DNA from: CAYMZZ01 sp044463125
GTDB lineage: Bacteria > Bacteroidota > Bacteroidia > Chitinophagales > Chitinophagaceae
Assembly (NCBI GenBank): GCA_044463125.1
Contig: JBIQMS010000015.1
Coordinates: 17,613 to 81,612, forward strand
Direction: 5' to 3'
Length of the DNA stretch: 64,000 bases
Every line of letters starts with the position of its first letter. The stretch's first letter is position 1. Of the stretch, positions 43,791 through 52,090 are shown in pieces. The notes below the pieces were generated by a model. The model saw only the letters and a program-made list of their open reading frames with translations, ran no database searches and was not told the origin of the DNA. The position numbers were made by a program, and so were the translations under genes.

Positions 43791-46370
43791 ATGAACAGAA
43801 ATCTTAAGCATTGCTTTGTACTTCCCGGTTTGATGCTGCTGTGTTCAGCGCTCTATGCTCAGAAGGATACGATAAAGCAAAAGGGAAAATACGAATCACT
43901 ATTTAAAGGGAAAAAGGTAGAAACAAAGAAAGGTATTATTACCCTGCATAAGATGAGCGGGAAGGTATATTTCGAGTTTCCTGTAAATTTATTGGAAAGA
44001 CACTTTTTACTGGGGTCGGTGGCTGAACAAACCAGCCATACGGAAGAAGTGGCTGCAGGTGAGCAGGCAAAAGACCCGCTGGCGGTGCATTTTACACTGA
44101 CCGATACTACTGTTTTTTTACGCAGGTCCGATTTTTCAGTCCGAAGCCTTGATGCCAATATACAGGAGGCTCTACGTATGAACTATGCCAGCCCGGTAAT
44201 AGACGCTTATCCTGTATTGGCTTATAGTCCGGATAGTTCAGCACTGGTATTTGATATTAGCAGGTTATTTTTAAGCGGAAGCCCTAATATGGATCCGTTT
44301 ATGCCGGTGGGCGGCCTGTCGGGGCGGACCGCTAAGTTTAAACCAGAAGGGACCGTCTTGCACGAAATAATGTCTTTTGAAGACAATATCTCTGTATCGG
44401 CATACCTAACTTATCTGGTGAATAAGACCTTTTTTGGTTTTTCTGTAGCCGAAAATATGCCGGTGACGGTACTAACAAAAAGGTCGATGCTGTTATTACC
44501 CGAAAAGCCCGTTGCTCCAAGGTATAATGACCCGAGGATCGGCGTTTTTCCCACGAGGTTTGTACAGTATGATCCCCAACAGGATGCGGTAAAACAGATC
44601 TATTTTGCCAATCGCTGGCGATTGGAGCCGGCTGATCAGGCGGCTACTGCGAAAGCTGCATTGGTGAAGCCAAAAAAGCCCATTGTATTTTACCTGGATA
44701 ATAAATTTCCATCCAGTTGGCTGGAGCCGATCCGTAAAGGCGTACTGGATTGGAATATGGCATTCGAAAAAATAGGCTTTAAAAATGCTATAGAGGTGCG
44801 GATGTATCCTGAGAATGACAGCAGTTTTGATCCGAATAATATCCGTTTCAATTGTATCAAGTACGCACCCAATCTTACACAAAACGCAATGGGGCCCAGT
44901 TGGGTTGATCCGCGTTCAGGTGAAATACTATATGCATCTGTATATATATACCACGGACTGGTAGATATTTTAAGCGACTGGATGGCTGTTCAAATGGGAG
45001 CTGTTAACCCGTATGTGCTACAAAAAAAGATACCGGAAGAGTTGCTGGCAGAAGCACTACGTTATGTGGCTGCTCATGAAATTGGCCATACCCTGGGATT
45101 GATGCACAATATGGCCGCCAGTTCCGCTTACCCGGTTGACTCATTGCGTTCTCCGGCTTTTACGCAGCAGTATGGCACCACGCCATCCATCATGGACTAT
45201 GCGCGGTTTAATTTTATTGCTCAGCCGGGCGACCTGGAAAAAGGTGTAAAGATGACACCCCCGCTTTTAGGTGTGTATGATTATTACGCGATTGATTGGT
45301 TATATGCGCCGATATTAAGTGCAGGTTCCCCCGAGGAGGAAGTGGCCATATTGGACAAAAAGATTACCAGCCGTATGCCCGATCCGCTTTACCGTTATGG
45401 AAAGCAGCAACTCTACGGCAATTTAGATCCGAGTGCACTCACAGAAGATCTTGGCGATGATCAGGTAAAAGCTACCAGGTATGCTATGAATAATCTGCGG
45501 CATATCATGATGAATGCTGATAAATGGAAAAAAGAAGGAGACGAGAATTTTGATTTTAGAAATAACCTGGCGTTTTACGTAGTAAATATACAATATTACT
45601 GGTCCTGGATGCGTGTCGTACACAACCTCGGCGGCTATTACCAGTATGAAAAATATGAGGGCGACCCTTACCCGGCTTATCGTCCGGTACCCAAAGCAGT
45701 GCAAAAGGAATCGTTGCAGTTTTTATTGCAATCACTGGATAGCCTGGAATGGATGTCATCGCCCGGGGTACAACGTAATATCAGCAATTTCCATGGCCAG
45801 GCTGATACGTATATCAGGAGAACACTATTCCCTTATCTGGTACGTTTGGTAGCCTTACAGACAGCGTTAGCTGAAGCCAAAAATGAAAAAGAAGGTTATA
45901 CAAGAGCAGAAGCGATTGCCGATGTTTTTCAATATGTATGGAACAACTCAAAAAGCAGGATGAACCGTAAGTCTATCCAGGAAATGCAGGCTTCGCTGGT
46001 AGATATTTTAATTGCAGGATCAGAAGTGAAAAAAAGCCCCGTTGCCAATGCCCGGGCTTTTACCGATCTGGAATACTATGAGCAACAGTTGCTGCTGTTA
46101 GATCATATGGCTATTAACCATAGCCCTCAGCATGAAAAGCTTCAGTGCAGCCCTGCTTTATGGTCGGTGTTGGGAACGGCAGCAGGAGAGGTGAGCGGTT
46201 TTGAGTTTCTCCCCAACATTAAAGCTGATGCAGTTAATATCAGTCATATCTATTACCAGTGGCTGCTGGAATGCAAAAGGCGCATCCAGCAGATGCTTCC
46301 ACAAAGCAAGGGCGACACGAGCTTACACCTGGAATTCATGCTATTGAAAATAAATAAAGCCATAGAGTAA
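43791..46370 (+). CDS. Large zinc metalloprotease (DUF5117/DUF4953 type), copy 2
   Basis: 859 residues, paralogous to the preceding gene over most of its length. Signal peptide: LMLLCSALYAQ. The metzincin motif is HEIGHTLGLMH (residues 429-439) and the Met-turn PSIMDYARFNFI. Unlike copy 1 the Ser/Ala-rich C-terminal insert is absent. Both copies retain all zinc ligands, so both should be active, maybe with different cleavage sites. It is the last gene of the locus; the following gene is convergent, with 16 nt between. Confidence 0.88.
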   Translation: MNRNLKHCFVLPGLMLLCSALYAQKDTIKQKGKYESLFKGKKVETKKGIITLHKMSGKVYFEFPVNLLERHFLLGSVAEQTSHTEEVAAGEQAKDPLAVHFTLTDTTVFLRRSDFSVRSLDANIQEALRMNYASPVIDAYPVLAYSPDSSALVFDISRLFLSGSPNMDPFMPVGGLSGRTAKFKPEGTVLHEIMSFEDNISVSAYLTYLVNKTFFGFSVAENMPVTVLTKRSMLLLPEKPVAPRYNDPRIGVFPTRFVQYDPQQDAVKQIYFANRWRLEPADQAATAKAALVKPKKPIVFYLDNKFPSSWLEPIRKGVLDWNMAFEKIGFKNAIEVRMYPENDSSFDPNNIRFNCIKYAPNLTQNAMGPSWVDPRSGEILYASVYIYHGLVDILSDWMAVQMGAVNPYVLQKKIPEELLAEALRYVAAHEIGHTLGLMHNMAASSAYPVDSLRSPAFTQQYGTTPSIMDYARFNFIAQPGDLEKGVKMTPPLLGVYDYYAIDWLYAPILSAGSPEEEVAILDKKITSRMPDPLYRYGKQQLYGNLDPSALTEDLGDDQVKATRYAMNNLRHIMMNADKWKKEGDENFDFRNNLAFYVVNIQYYWSWMRVVHNLGGYYQYEKYEGDPYPAYRPVPKAVQKESLQFLLQSLDSLEWMSSPGVQRNISNFHGQADTYIRRTLFPYLVRLVALQTALAEAKNEKEGYTRAEAIADVFQYVWNNSKSRMNRKSIQEMQASLVDILIAGSEVKKSPVANARAFTDLEYYEQQLLLLDHMAINHSPQHEKLQCSPALWSVLGTAAGEVSGFEFLPNIKADAVNISHIYYQWLLECKRRIQQMLPQSKGDTSLHLEFMLLKINKAIE

Positions 46371-46386
46371 AGAAAAATCGTATTGT

Positions 46387-46809
46387 TTATTTTCCCTGAA
46401 CGCCGGATCTAATCCGAACAAAATTGTAATAGCATATTTCTTCGTTCTTTTTGGCATGGCTGGTGGGCGGCATTTGAAGCGCTGGCGCATGCGGCTTATT
46501 TGCGCTTGCGGTGGAGTTTTTGAGCTTCTCCAGCATTTCATAAATCCGTTCAGCTAGGTTGCGCATACGCGTATTCCCCTTGCTGATATCGATCAGGCGG
46601 GCCTGTTCCTGCCAGAGCCGGTAACGCGGAAAAAGGCGATGCTGCTGCTCCTCATCAAAGCCCATCAGTTCCATTACCGCAAAGGGCACATCGTGCGCAT
46701 AAAATGCGGCGGGCAAACCCAGGGCCATCAGTCCATCAACCAGCCGTGCATGAACCAGATCGTCGATTATCAACGATACGAGTAGTTCTTTTTTTCTTTC
46801 GATTTTCAT
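46387..46809 (-). CDS. Gene X: conserved hypothetical protein
   Basis: 140 residues, mainly charged and helical, with no signal peptide. Readable segments are LVSLIIDDLVHARLVDGLMALGL near the start, a middle LMGFDEEQQHRLFPRYRLW, and MRNLAERIYEMLEKLKN near the end. I do not recognise the family. A C-terminal fragment of a second copy is found at 31405-31512 in the same orientation. It is divergent from a small XRE regulator 166 bp away, which may control it. Confidence 0.6.
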   Translation of the reverse strand: MKIERKKELLVSLIIDDLVHARLVDGLMALGLPAAFYAHDVPFAVMELMGFDEEQQHRLFPRYRLWQEQARLIDISKGNTRMRNLAERIYEMLEKLKNSTASANKPHAPALQMPPTSHAKKNEEICYYNFVRIRSGVQGK

Positions 46810-46975
46810 GGTAAGGTGTTTTGGGGTATGTATAATATTTAACTATATAAATATAAGTATAAATTATATAAATCTATCCAAGACATATATAATTAATTTC
46901 GATTCTTATGTAAGTTCTGCTTAAACATATGTAAATCAGTCTTCCTGATCTATAATCAATTCTTTAATTTGTAGC

Positions 46976-47179
46976 ATGGAACGCATCAACCGCATTAAGG
47001 AAGTGCTCGTAATACAAGGTAAATCGCAGGTATGGCTGGCCGGTAAAATAGGCAAGAGCACAACGGCCGTTGCCGCCATGTGCAACAACAAAACACAGCC
47101 TCACCTTAAGGATCTGAAAAAGATTGCAAAGATCCTGGATGTGGATATAAGGGAGTTGCTGGTGAGTACGAAGGGGTGA
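46976..47179 (+). CDS. Small XRE-type HTH regulator
   Basis: 67 residues, a single helix-turn-helix domain: KEVLVIQGKSQVWLAGKIGK, TTAVAAMCNNKTQPHLKDL, KIAKILDVDIRELL. It would bind DNA as a dimer, likely in the promoter gap it shares with gene X. No second domain. It lies outside the tRNA-bounded mobile element but only 240 nt before the tRNA. Confidence 0.8.
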   Translation: MERINRIKEVLVIQGKSQVWLAGKIGKSTTAVAAMCNNKTQPHLKDLKKIAKILDVDIRELLVSTKG

Positions 47180-47348
47180 TTGAATAGAATCAGGTAATTC
47201 ATTACATATCCTTGGTGTATTTGGGTTAGATCAATTCTACCCATTAGAGACTTGCCATAATAACAGGAATGCGGCCGGGTATCGTAGGTATTAACGATTA
47301 CCCAAATAATTACCCGGAAATACCCAAAAAAATACCACAAAAATTTTC

Positions 47349-47377
47349 TTGGCAAATGACTAAAACCCATATCTTTG
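47349..47377 (+). promoter_or_regulatory. Promoter of tRNA-Asp
   Basis: TTGG (47349-47352) and TATCTTTG (47370-47377) fit the Bacteroidetes -33 and -7 boxes with 17 nt between them. The tRNA begins 43 nt downstream. Confidence 0.55.
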
Positions 47378-47420
47378 CCCTCCCAAAACGGGAAGTCAAA
47401 ACGTAAGTTTAACCCCGTAA

Positions 47421-47494
47421 GGATCGGTAGTTCAGTTGGTTAGAATGCCGCCCTGTCACGGCGGAGGTCGCGGGTTCGAGTCCCGTCCGGTCCG
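47421..47494 (+). tRNA. tRNA-Asp: tRNA-Asp (anticodon GTC)
   Basis: A 74-nt cloverleaf. The acceptor GGATCGG pairs with CCGGTCC, with discriminator G47494. The anticodon arm CCGCC-CTGTCAC-GGCGG gives anticodon GTC, and the T-arm CGGGTTCGAGTCCCG is standard. The CCA end is not encoded. The integrase of the element to the right begins 247 nt later, so the 3' end of this tRNA is the likely attachment site. Confidence 0.97.
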
Positions 47495-47517
47495 CAAATA
47501 GTCACTCAAAATGACGC

Positions 47518-47553
47518 AAAAGCCTTTAAAATACAGATTTTAAGGGCTTTTTT
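47518..47553 (+). terminator. Rho-independent terminator after tRNA-Asp
   Basis: AAAGCCTTTAAAAT and ATTTTAAGGGCTTT form a stem around ACAG and end in a T run, just behind the tRNA. Confidence 0.8.
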
Positions 47554-47602
47554 GTTTAAATACCCCTCCAAACAGCTCCAAAATACTCAAATCCCGAGGT
47601 AC

Positions 47603-47647
47603 GAATTCGGGCATTTTGAAATCACCCAGAACCGAATGCCCGAATTC
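47603..47647. repeat. Inverted repeat upstream of the integrase
   Basis: A perfect 13-bp inverted pair, GAATTCGGGCATT (47603-47615) with AATGCCCGAATTC (47635-47647), with 19 bp between. It lies between the tRNA attachment region and the integrase start and may be an integrase arm-site or a regulatory site. Confidence 0.5.
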
Positions 47648-47741
47648 TGCTGAAACCCGCTCCCAGTAAGGGGTTCAGAATTTGAACATGTCCTTTTGGC
47701 GACGGGTTAAAAACTATTTTTAACCATTTAAATCGGTCAAC

Positions 47742-48983
47742 ATGGAAACCAGATTGAGTATCCTGTTTTATGGTAAAAAAACGGGCATGCATGGAGGAAA
47801 ATCATTACCCATTTATATGCGGGTAACGATCAACGGCCAGCGTTTTGAAATTAGTACCAACCGCTATGTGGAACCATCCAAATGGTTCAGCAAAGCGGGT
47901 AAAGTAAAAGGCAATTCGGAGGAGGCCCGGAGCATCAACAGCTTCCTGGACACCCTCAAACAACGGGTTTATGACTATCAAAAAATCATAATCCGGGAAG
48001 GTGATGTTTTTACCAAAGTAGCCCTGCGTAACAAATGGTATGGTATCGATGAACGCAGCCATACCCTGATCGAGGTATTCAAAAATCATAACAGGCAGCT
48101 TGAATCCCTAATCGGACAGGATTGCTCCAGAGCCACTTTTACAAAATACCGCACCACCCTGGACCATACGATCGCCTTTATGAAATGGAAATACCAGAAA
48201 ACAGATATTGAGATTTCCAGGATTACATACAGTTTCATAACCGACTTCGAGTTTTGGCTAAAAAGTGAAAAGAAATGCAATCATAACAGCACGATCAAAT
48301 ACCTGAGTAACCTCAGAAAAATTATTAACCTCTGCATAAAAAATGGTTGGTTGACGAAAGATCCCTTCTTTGGATTCAAAATGACCAAAAAAGAAGTAAT
48401 CCGGTATATCCTAACTGAAAAAGAATTACAAACTATCATCAGCAAAGAGTTCACCAATCAACGGATCAGGCAGGTACGGGACATTTTCGTTTTTAGTTGT
48501 TTCACCGGTCTGGCCTATGTGGATGCGAAGAAGTTGAAGCGATCAGAAGTCGTTGTTGGCATAGACGGAGAGCGTTGGATTTACACACAACGAAAAAAAA
48601 CTGACAGTCCTACCCGGATTCCGCTATTGCCAAATGTCTTAGAAATCATGGAGCGCTACCAAGATCATCCGCAATGCCTGCACGAAGGCAGTTTGTTGCC
48701 GGTACCAAGTAATGTTAAATTAAACGCATACCTCAAAGAAATAGCCGATTTGTGCGGGATTAATAAGCTGCTGACCTTTCATATTGCGCGTCACACATTC
48801 GCCACAACGGTAACACTCAGTAACGGAGTTCCTATAGAAACAGTGAGTAAAATGCTCGGCCATAAAAGTATTAAGATTACCCAGATATACGCCAAAATCA
48901 TTGACCGGAAAGTCAGCGACGACATGCAGGTTCTCCGGGCGAAGTACGGTAGTACAACAAACAAAAAGCAAGACGCCATTTAA
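47742..48983 (+). CDS. Tyrosine recombinase / integrase of the ICE
   Basis: 413 residues in three parts: an Arm-DNA-binding domain of the Bacteroidetes type (LSILFYGKKTGM, SLPIYMRVTINGQRFEIS), a SAM-like core-binding domain (about 110-210), and the catalytic domain with HIARHTFATT, MLGHKSIKITQIYAK (His and catalytic Tyr). In the first catalytic box the family reads FTGLAYVDAKKL, without the usual Arg, as known for IntDOT-like enzymes. It should integrate and excise the element at the tRNA-Asp 3' end. The DUF1016 gene follows 10 nt later. Confidence 0.93.
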   Translation: METRLSILFYGKKTGMHGGKSLPIYMRVTINGQRFEISTNRYVEPSKWFSKAGKVKGNSEEARSINSFLDTLKQRVYDYQKIIIREGDVFTKVALRNKWYGIDERSHTLIEVFKNHNRQLESLIGQDCSRATFTKYRTTLDHTIAFMKWKYQKTDIEISRITYSFITDFEFWLKSEKKCNHNSTIKYLSNLRKIINLCIKNGWLTKDPFFGFKMTKKEVIRYILTEKELQTIISKEFTNQRIRQVRDIFVFSCFTGLAYVDAKKLKRSEVVVGIDGERWIYTQRKKTDSPTRIPLLPNVLEIMERYQDHPQCLHEGSLLPVPSNVKLNAYLKEIADLCGINKLLTFHIARHTFATTVTLSNGVPIETVSKMLGHKSIKITQIYAKIIDRKVSDDMQVLRAKYGSTTNKKQDAI

Positions 48984-48993
48984 AAGAAATCCG

Positions 48994-50064
48994 ATGAAAA
49001 AGACAGTCAGCCCTCTTTATACAGAAATAAAAGCCATCATAGAAAAAGCGAAACTCCAGATCGTTCGCAATGTCAACACCATTATCGTGTATTCCTATTT
49101 TCAAATAGGAAAAAGAATTGTTGAACATGAGCAGCAGGGCAAAAAGAGGGCTGACTATGCGAAAGAAACGATTAAATCGCTGAGCGAGGTATTAGCCAGG
49201 GATTTTGGAAAGGGTTATTCTATGGACAACCTGGAGAAGATGCGAAAATTCTACCTGATGTATGGCAATCGAATTTCCGAACCAGTGGTTCGGAAATCTT
49301 CCACTAAGAAAAGTATCCATTCCGGATCACCGATTCAGAAAATGGATATCCCGATTGAGCAATTCAGTTCACATTTCCCTTTATCCTGGACGCACTATTT
49401 CCATTTACTGAAAATGGACAATATAGATGAACGCAATTTTTACGAAATCGAAGCCGTCAGCAATAATTGGTCCATCCGGGAAATGAAACGACAACTGCAA
49501 TCTTGCCTATACGAACGCCTGGCATTAAGCCGGAACAAGCAACAGGTAAAGGCGCTGAGTAAAAAAGGACAGATCATTACCAGTCCTATTGATTCATTAA
49601 AGGATCCCCTTGTTCTGGAATTTCTCGAACTCAAAGAAGATACCCGGTATTCGGAATCAGACCTTGAAAACGCAATCATATCCCGGATTGAACATTTTAT
49701 GATGGAACTTGGGAAAGGCTTTCTCTTTGAAGGCCGACAAAGGCGATTGTCTTTTGAAGGTGACAACTTCTATGTGGATCTAGTATTCTACAACCGATTA
49801 CTGAAGTGCTACGTCCTGCTTGATCTTAAAATTGGCAAGTTATCACATCAGGACATTGGACAAATGCAGATGTATGTCAACTTCTATGATCGTAAGATTA
49901 AACTGAAGGAGGAGAATCCAACAATCGGTATTATTCTCTGCAAAGAAGAAAACAGAACCGTTGTAGAATTTACATTACCGGAATCCAATAATACCATTTT
50001 TGCAAAAGAATATAAATTGTACCTGCCAAGCAAAATTGAATTAAAAAGGCAATTAGAAACATAA
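48994..50064 (+). CDS. DUF1016 (YhcG-like) PDDEXK nuclease
   Basis: 356 residues. The N-terminal DUF1016 part has SYFQIGKRIVEHEQQGKKRA and DFGKGYSMDNLEKMRKFYL. The C-terminal part carries a PD-(D/E)xK nuclease core: FYVDLVFYNRLLKCYVLLDL with the DLK motif, followed by IGQMQMYVNFYD. Related proteins occur in defence islands and on mobile elements; a role in protecting or competing DNA is possible. The start at 48994 is favoured because the domain begins there; the longer frame would overlap the integrase. Confidence 0.85.
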   Translation: MKKTVSPLYTEIKAIIEKAKLQIVRNVNTIIVYSYFQIGKRIVEHEQQGKKRADYAKETIKSLSEVLARDFGKGYSMDNLEKMRKFYLMYGNRISEPVVRKSSTKKSIHSGSPIQKMDIPIEQFSSHFPLSWTHYFHLLKMDNIDERNFYEIEAVSNNWSIREMKRQLQSCLYERLALSRNKQQVKALSKKGQIITSPIDSLKDPLVLEFLELKEDTRYSESDLENAIISRIEHFMMELGKGFLFEGRQRRLSFEGDNFYVDLVFYNRLLKCYVLLDLKIGKLSHQDIGQMQMYVNFYDRKIKLKEENPTIGIILCKEENRTVVEFTLPESNNTIFAKEYKLYLPSKIELKRQLET

Positions 50065-50080
50065 AAATTCACAGACCACT

Positions 50081-50296
50081 TTACTTATTATCGGAGTTAC
50101 TTAATGGACTGGGGTCTTGGTCCCAGTTTACCCAGTTATTCCAATCTGTGTCCGGGTCATCGCGCATATCATAGTTGTCAAAATTATTCCAATTTTCGGA
50201 CCGCAAATTATTTAGCCCTGCAGGGTTTTTATCTAACAACACTGAAATAGCCTTCTTTTTTGACAAGACACGTTTTTCGAGATCTTTAGTATTCAT
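50081..50296 (-). CDS. RiPP precursor peptide with tandem aromatic-x-Asn triplets
   Basis: 71 residues. The first about 30 form a basic leader (DLEKRVLSKKKAISVLLDKN, then PAGLNN). The rest is acidic and rich in Asn, Asp and Trp, without Cys, Ser or Thr clusters. Six aromatic residues lie in two blocks with a step of exactly three: W36, F39, Y42 and W52, W55, W58. Four are in aromatic-x-Asn triplets (WNN, FDN, WNN, WVN). This matches the substrate style of radical SAM enzymes that make three-residue cyclophanes (triceptides). It starts 14 nt after the maturase gene on the same strand, so both are one transcript. Export and removal of the leader are not explained by nearby genes. Confidence 0.85.
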   Translation of the reverse strand: MNTKDLEKRVLSKKKAISVLLDKNPAGLNNLRSENWNNFDNYDMRDDPDTDWNNWVNWDQDPSPLSNSDNK

Positions 50297-50310
50297 AAAT
50301 TTTGATTTTC

Positions 50311-51441
50311 CTATTGTATTGCATCCAACACACCCTCAATAAGTCGCTTCTTCACATTTCGGCAGTATGAAGTTTCCATAACATTAAATTTCCCGTGCTC
50401 GAAATATTTGTTTGAAGCTTGCCCACCACCACAAAAACTAAAATATTCACAGTTAGTCTCGCATAGTGACAATCCATCAAGGTATTCACGATAGTATCTA
50501 GCATTTGGCAGTATCGATAATATTTCGTCCAGGGTGTTTTTCATAATATTCCCAACAATAAAATTGTCATACCCAGCAGCGTCCACACCGGAAAATTCAG
50601 GGGAAAGAAAAACTACATTTCCATCCCACGAGACGGTAGGAATTAGGTCTAGTAGTTTAGGAGTAAACGTAGTTGTACCCCTTCTGATAGAAGAATCCAT
50701 CCAAGATATCGCATATGTCAATTCGCGAACCCTGACAACTGGATTAGACATCCAGGCAGTATATAAATCACTCCAAAATTGCTTAATTAAAGGAAAGTCT
50801 TCCCCAATTAAATTATTTGACCCTTCTCGTTCCGGAGAATTAAAACCTATAGAAGAACACCCTAGTCCAACAAAATAATCGTACAAGAAAGCAGCTTCGG
50901 ATAGATGTCTTTCCGATAAAACACAGATGATGCTGAAGTTAATTCTGTTCTTAACCAGTACTCTTATCCCTTTTTCAATTTTTGCGGCCGCAGACTTTTC
51001 ACCCCAGTCTACTCGATTAGTATTATACGCTGGCGGACCGTCTGTACTGACACCAACCTTGATTTCATATTGATTAAAAACAGCACACCACTCATCGTCT
51101 ATTAAAGTTGCATTGGTTTGAATGCAATGGCGCACAAGTTTTTTTTCCCTGAGTTGCTCAAACTCTTTTAAAAGGGCGACAAATCGAGCTTTTCCGAGGG
51201 CCAATGGTTCTCCGCCGTGCCAAATCAACAAAATTGGCTTATTAACTATAGCAATGCTTTCGGCTATGCACTTAGCGGTTTGTATATCCATTCTATACTT
51301 AGTACTTCGATCTCCTAAGTAGCAATAAGTACAATTTAAATTACACGTAGTGGTAGGCTGCAAAACAATCTTATTAAATGAAAAGTCATTTAGCAGCATT
51401 TGTTTATATCTATTGCTTTTCGAATCCACTGAAACAAACAT
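50311..51441 (-). CDS. Radical SAM/SPASM peptide maturase (cyclophane synthase type)
   Basis: 376 residues. The radical SAM cluster motif is TTCNLNCTYCY with Cys33, Cys37 and Cys40, followed by LIWHGGEPLALG (SAM-binding GGE). The C-terminal SPASM region has Cys327, Cys331, Cys337 and Cys360 in LCETNCEYFSFCGGG and ETSYCRN for auxiliary Fe-S clusters. FCGGGQASNKYFEHGKFNV is the sort of end seen in FxsB/GrrM/XyeB enzymes that join an aromatic ring to the beta carbon of a nearby residue. The likely substrate is the peptide encoded next. The gene looks richer in A/T than the tra genes around it, suggesting separate origin. An ATG at codon 15 is a possible alternative start. Confidence 0.92.
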   Translation of the reverse strand: MFVSVDSKSNRYKQMLLNDFSFNKIVLQPTTTCNLNCTYCYLGDRSTKYRMDIQTAKCIAESIAIVNKPILLIWHGGEPLALGKARFVALLKEFEQLREKKLVRHCIQTNATLIDDEWCAVFNQYEIKVGVSTDGPPAYNTNRVDWGEKSAAAKIEKGIRVLVKNRINFSIICVLSERHLSEAAFLYDYFVGLGCSSIGFNSPEREGSNNLIGEDFPLIKQFWSDLYTAWMSNPVVRVRELTYAISWMDSSIRRGTTTFTPKLLDLIPTVSWDGNVVFLSPEFSGVDAAGYDNFIVGNIMKNTLDEILSILPNARYYREYLDGLSLCETNCEYFSFCGGGQASNKYFEHGKFNVMETSYCRNVKKRLIEGVLDAIQ

Positions 51442-51519
51442 TTCTTAAAGGCGAAAATTTCCATAAAAGTTACAAAAAAAACAAATGGAAAGCTAAGGAT
51501 AGTTATAGGGTGGAGAGGT

Positions 51520-51819
51520 CTAGCAACTTGTTAAATTTAAAAGAGTTATAGTACTCATCACACGATGGTCATGTGAAGCCACATACTGAATATACCCCCA
51601 TTCCTGGAGGTCTGCCATACATTTATGATAGGTTGCCAGCCCACTAATCTTAGCAAGTTCCATTACCATGGAACGGGTAATTTCTACAGGATTTTGGAAA
51701 TGGTTAAGATTATACAGTTGGAACAAGGCCATATAGACACAAATATGAGAAATGCCGATACGGCAATCCTCCCGAATTGCCGTATAAAATATCGTTAACT
51801 CATTAATGCGTCCGGTCAT
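51520..51819 (-). CDS. ICE-associated small HTH-like protein
   Basis: 99 residues with a winged-helix-like pattern (NPVEITRSMVMELAKISGLA, then CMADLQEWGYIQYVAS). It resembles small regulatory proteins often found beside excisionase-like genes of Bacteroidetes conjugative elements, though I cannot name a family. The ATG at 51819 is chosen; a TTG four codons upstream would begin 1 nt after the stop of the neighbouring gene. It is on the same strand directly behind the excisionase-like gene. Confidence 0.55.
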   Translation of the reverse strand: MTGRINELTIFYTAIREDCRIGISHICVYMALFQLYNLNHFQNPVEITRSMVMELAKISGLATYHKCMADLQEWGYIQYVASHDHRVMSTITLLNLTSC

Positions 51820-51832
51820 TCTCGAAAACAAA

Positions 51833-52090
51833 CTAGGGTTTCAACAATCGTTCAATATCCTCATACCGGTAAAAATGAATTCCGCCCACTTTGGTAGAAT
51901 GTAGTTTACCCGATACCCGCAATCGCTGAATCGTGTTGGCGGAGATACCCAGCAACTTCCGCACATCGGCATTTTTTAACCAGGGTTTTACCGTCTTTGC
52001 TTCACTGCCAGCTATCACTCGGCGAATATCCTCCACCAATAGCAGCCGGAGTTCCATCAGGTCGGCTTTGGTGACCAGTTCCATACTCAT
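51833..52090 (-). CDS. Excisionase-like HTH protein
   Basis: 85 residues. The C-terminal half is an HTH_17/MerR-like domain (WLKNADVRKLLGISANTIQRL, then STKVGGIHFYRYEDIERLL) of the kind found in excisionases of Bacteroidetes ICEs. It may direct the integrase toward excision or control tra genes. The start is ATG at 52090; upstream there is only a GTG two codons earlier, and another ATG at 52084. Confidence 0.75.
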   Translation of the reverse strand: MSMELVTKADLMELRLLLVEDIRRVIAGSEAKTVKPWLKNADVRKLLGISANTIQRLRVSGKLHSTKVGGIHFYRYEDIERLLKP

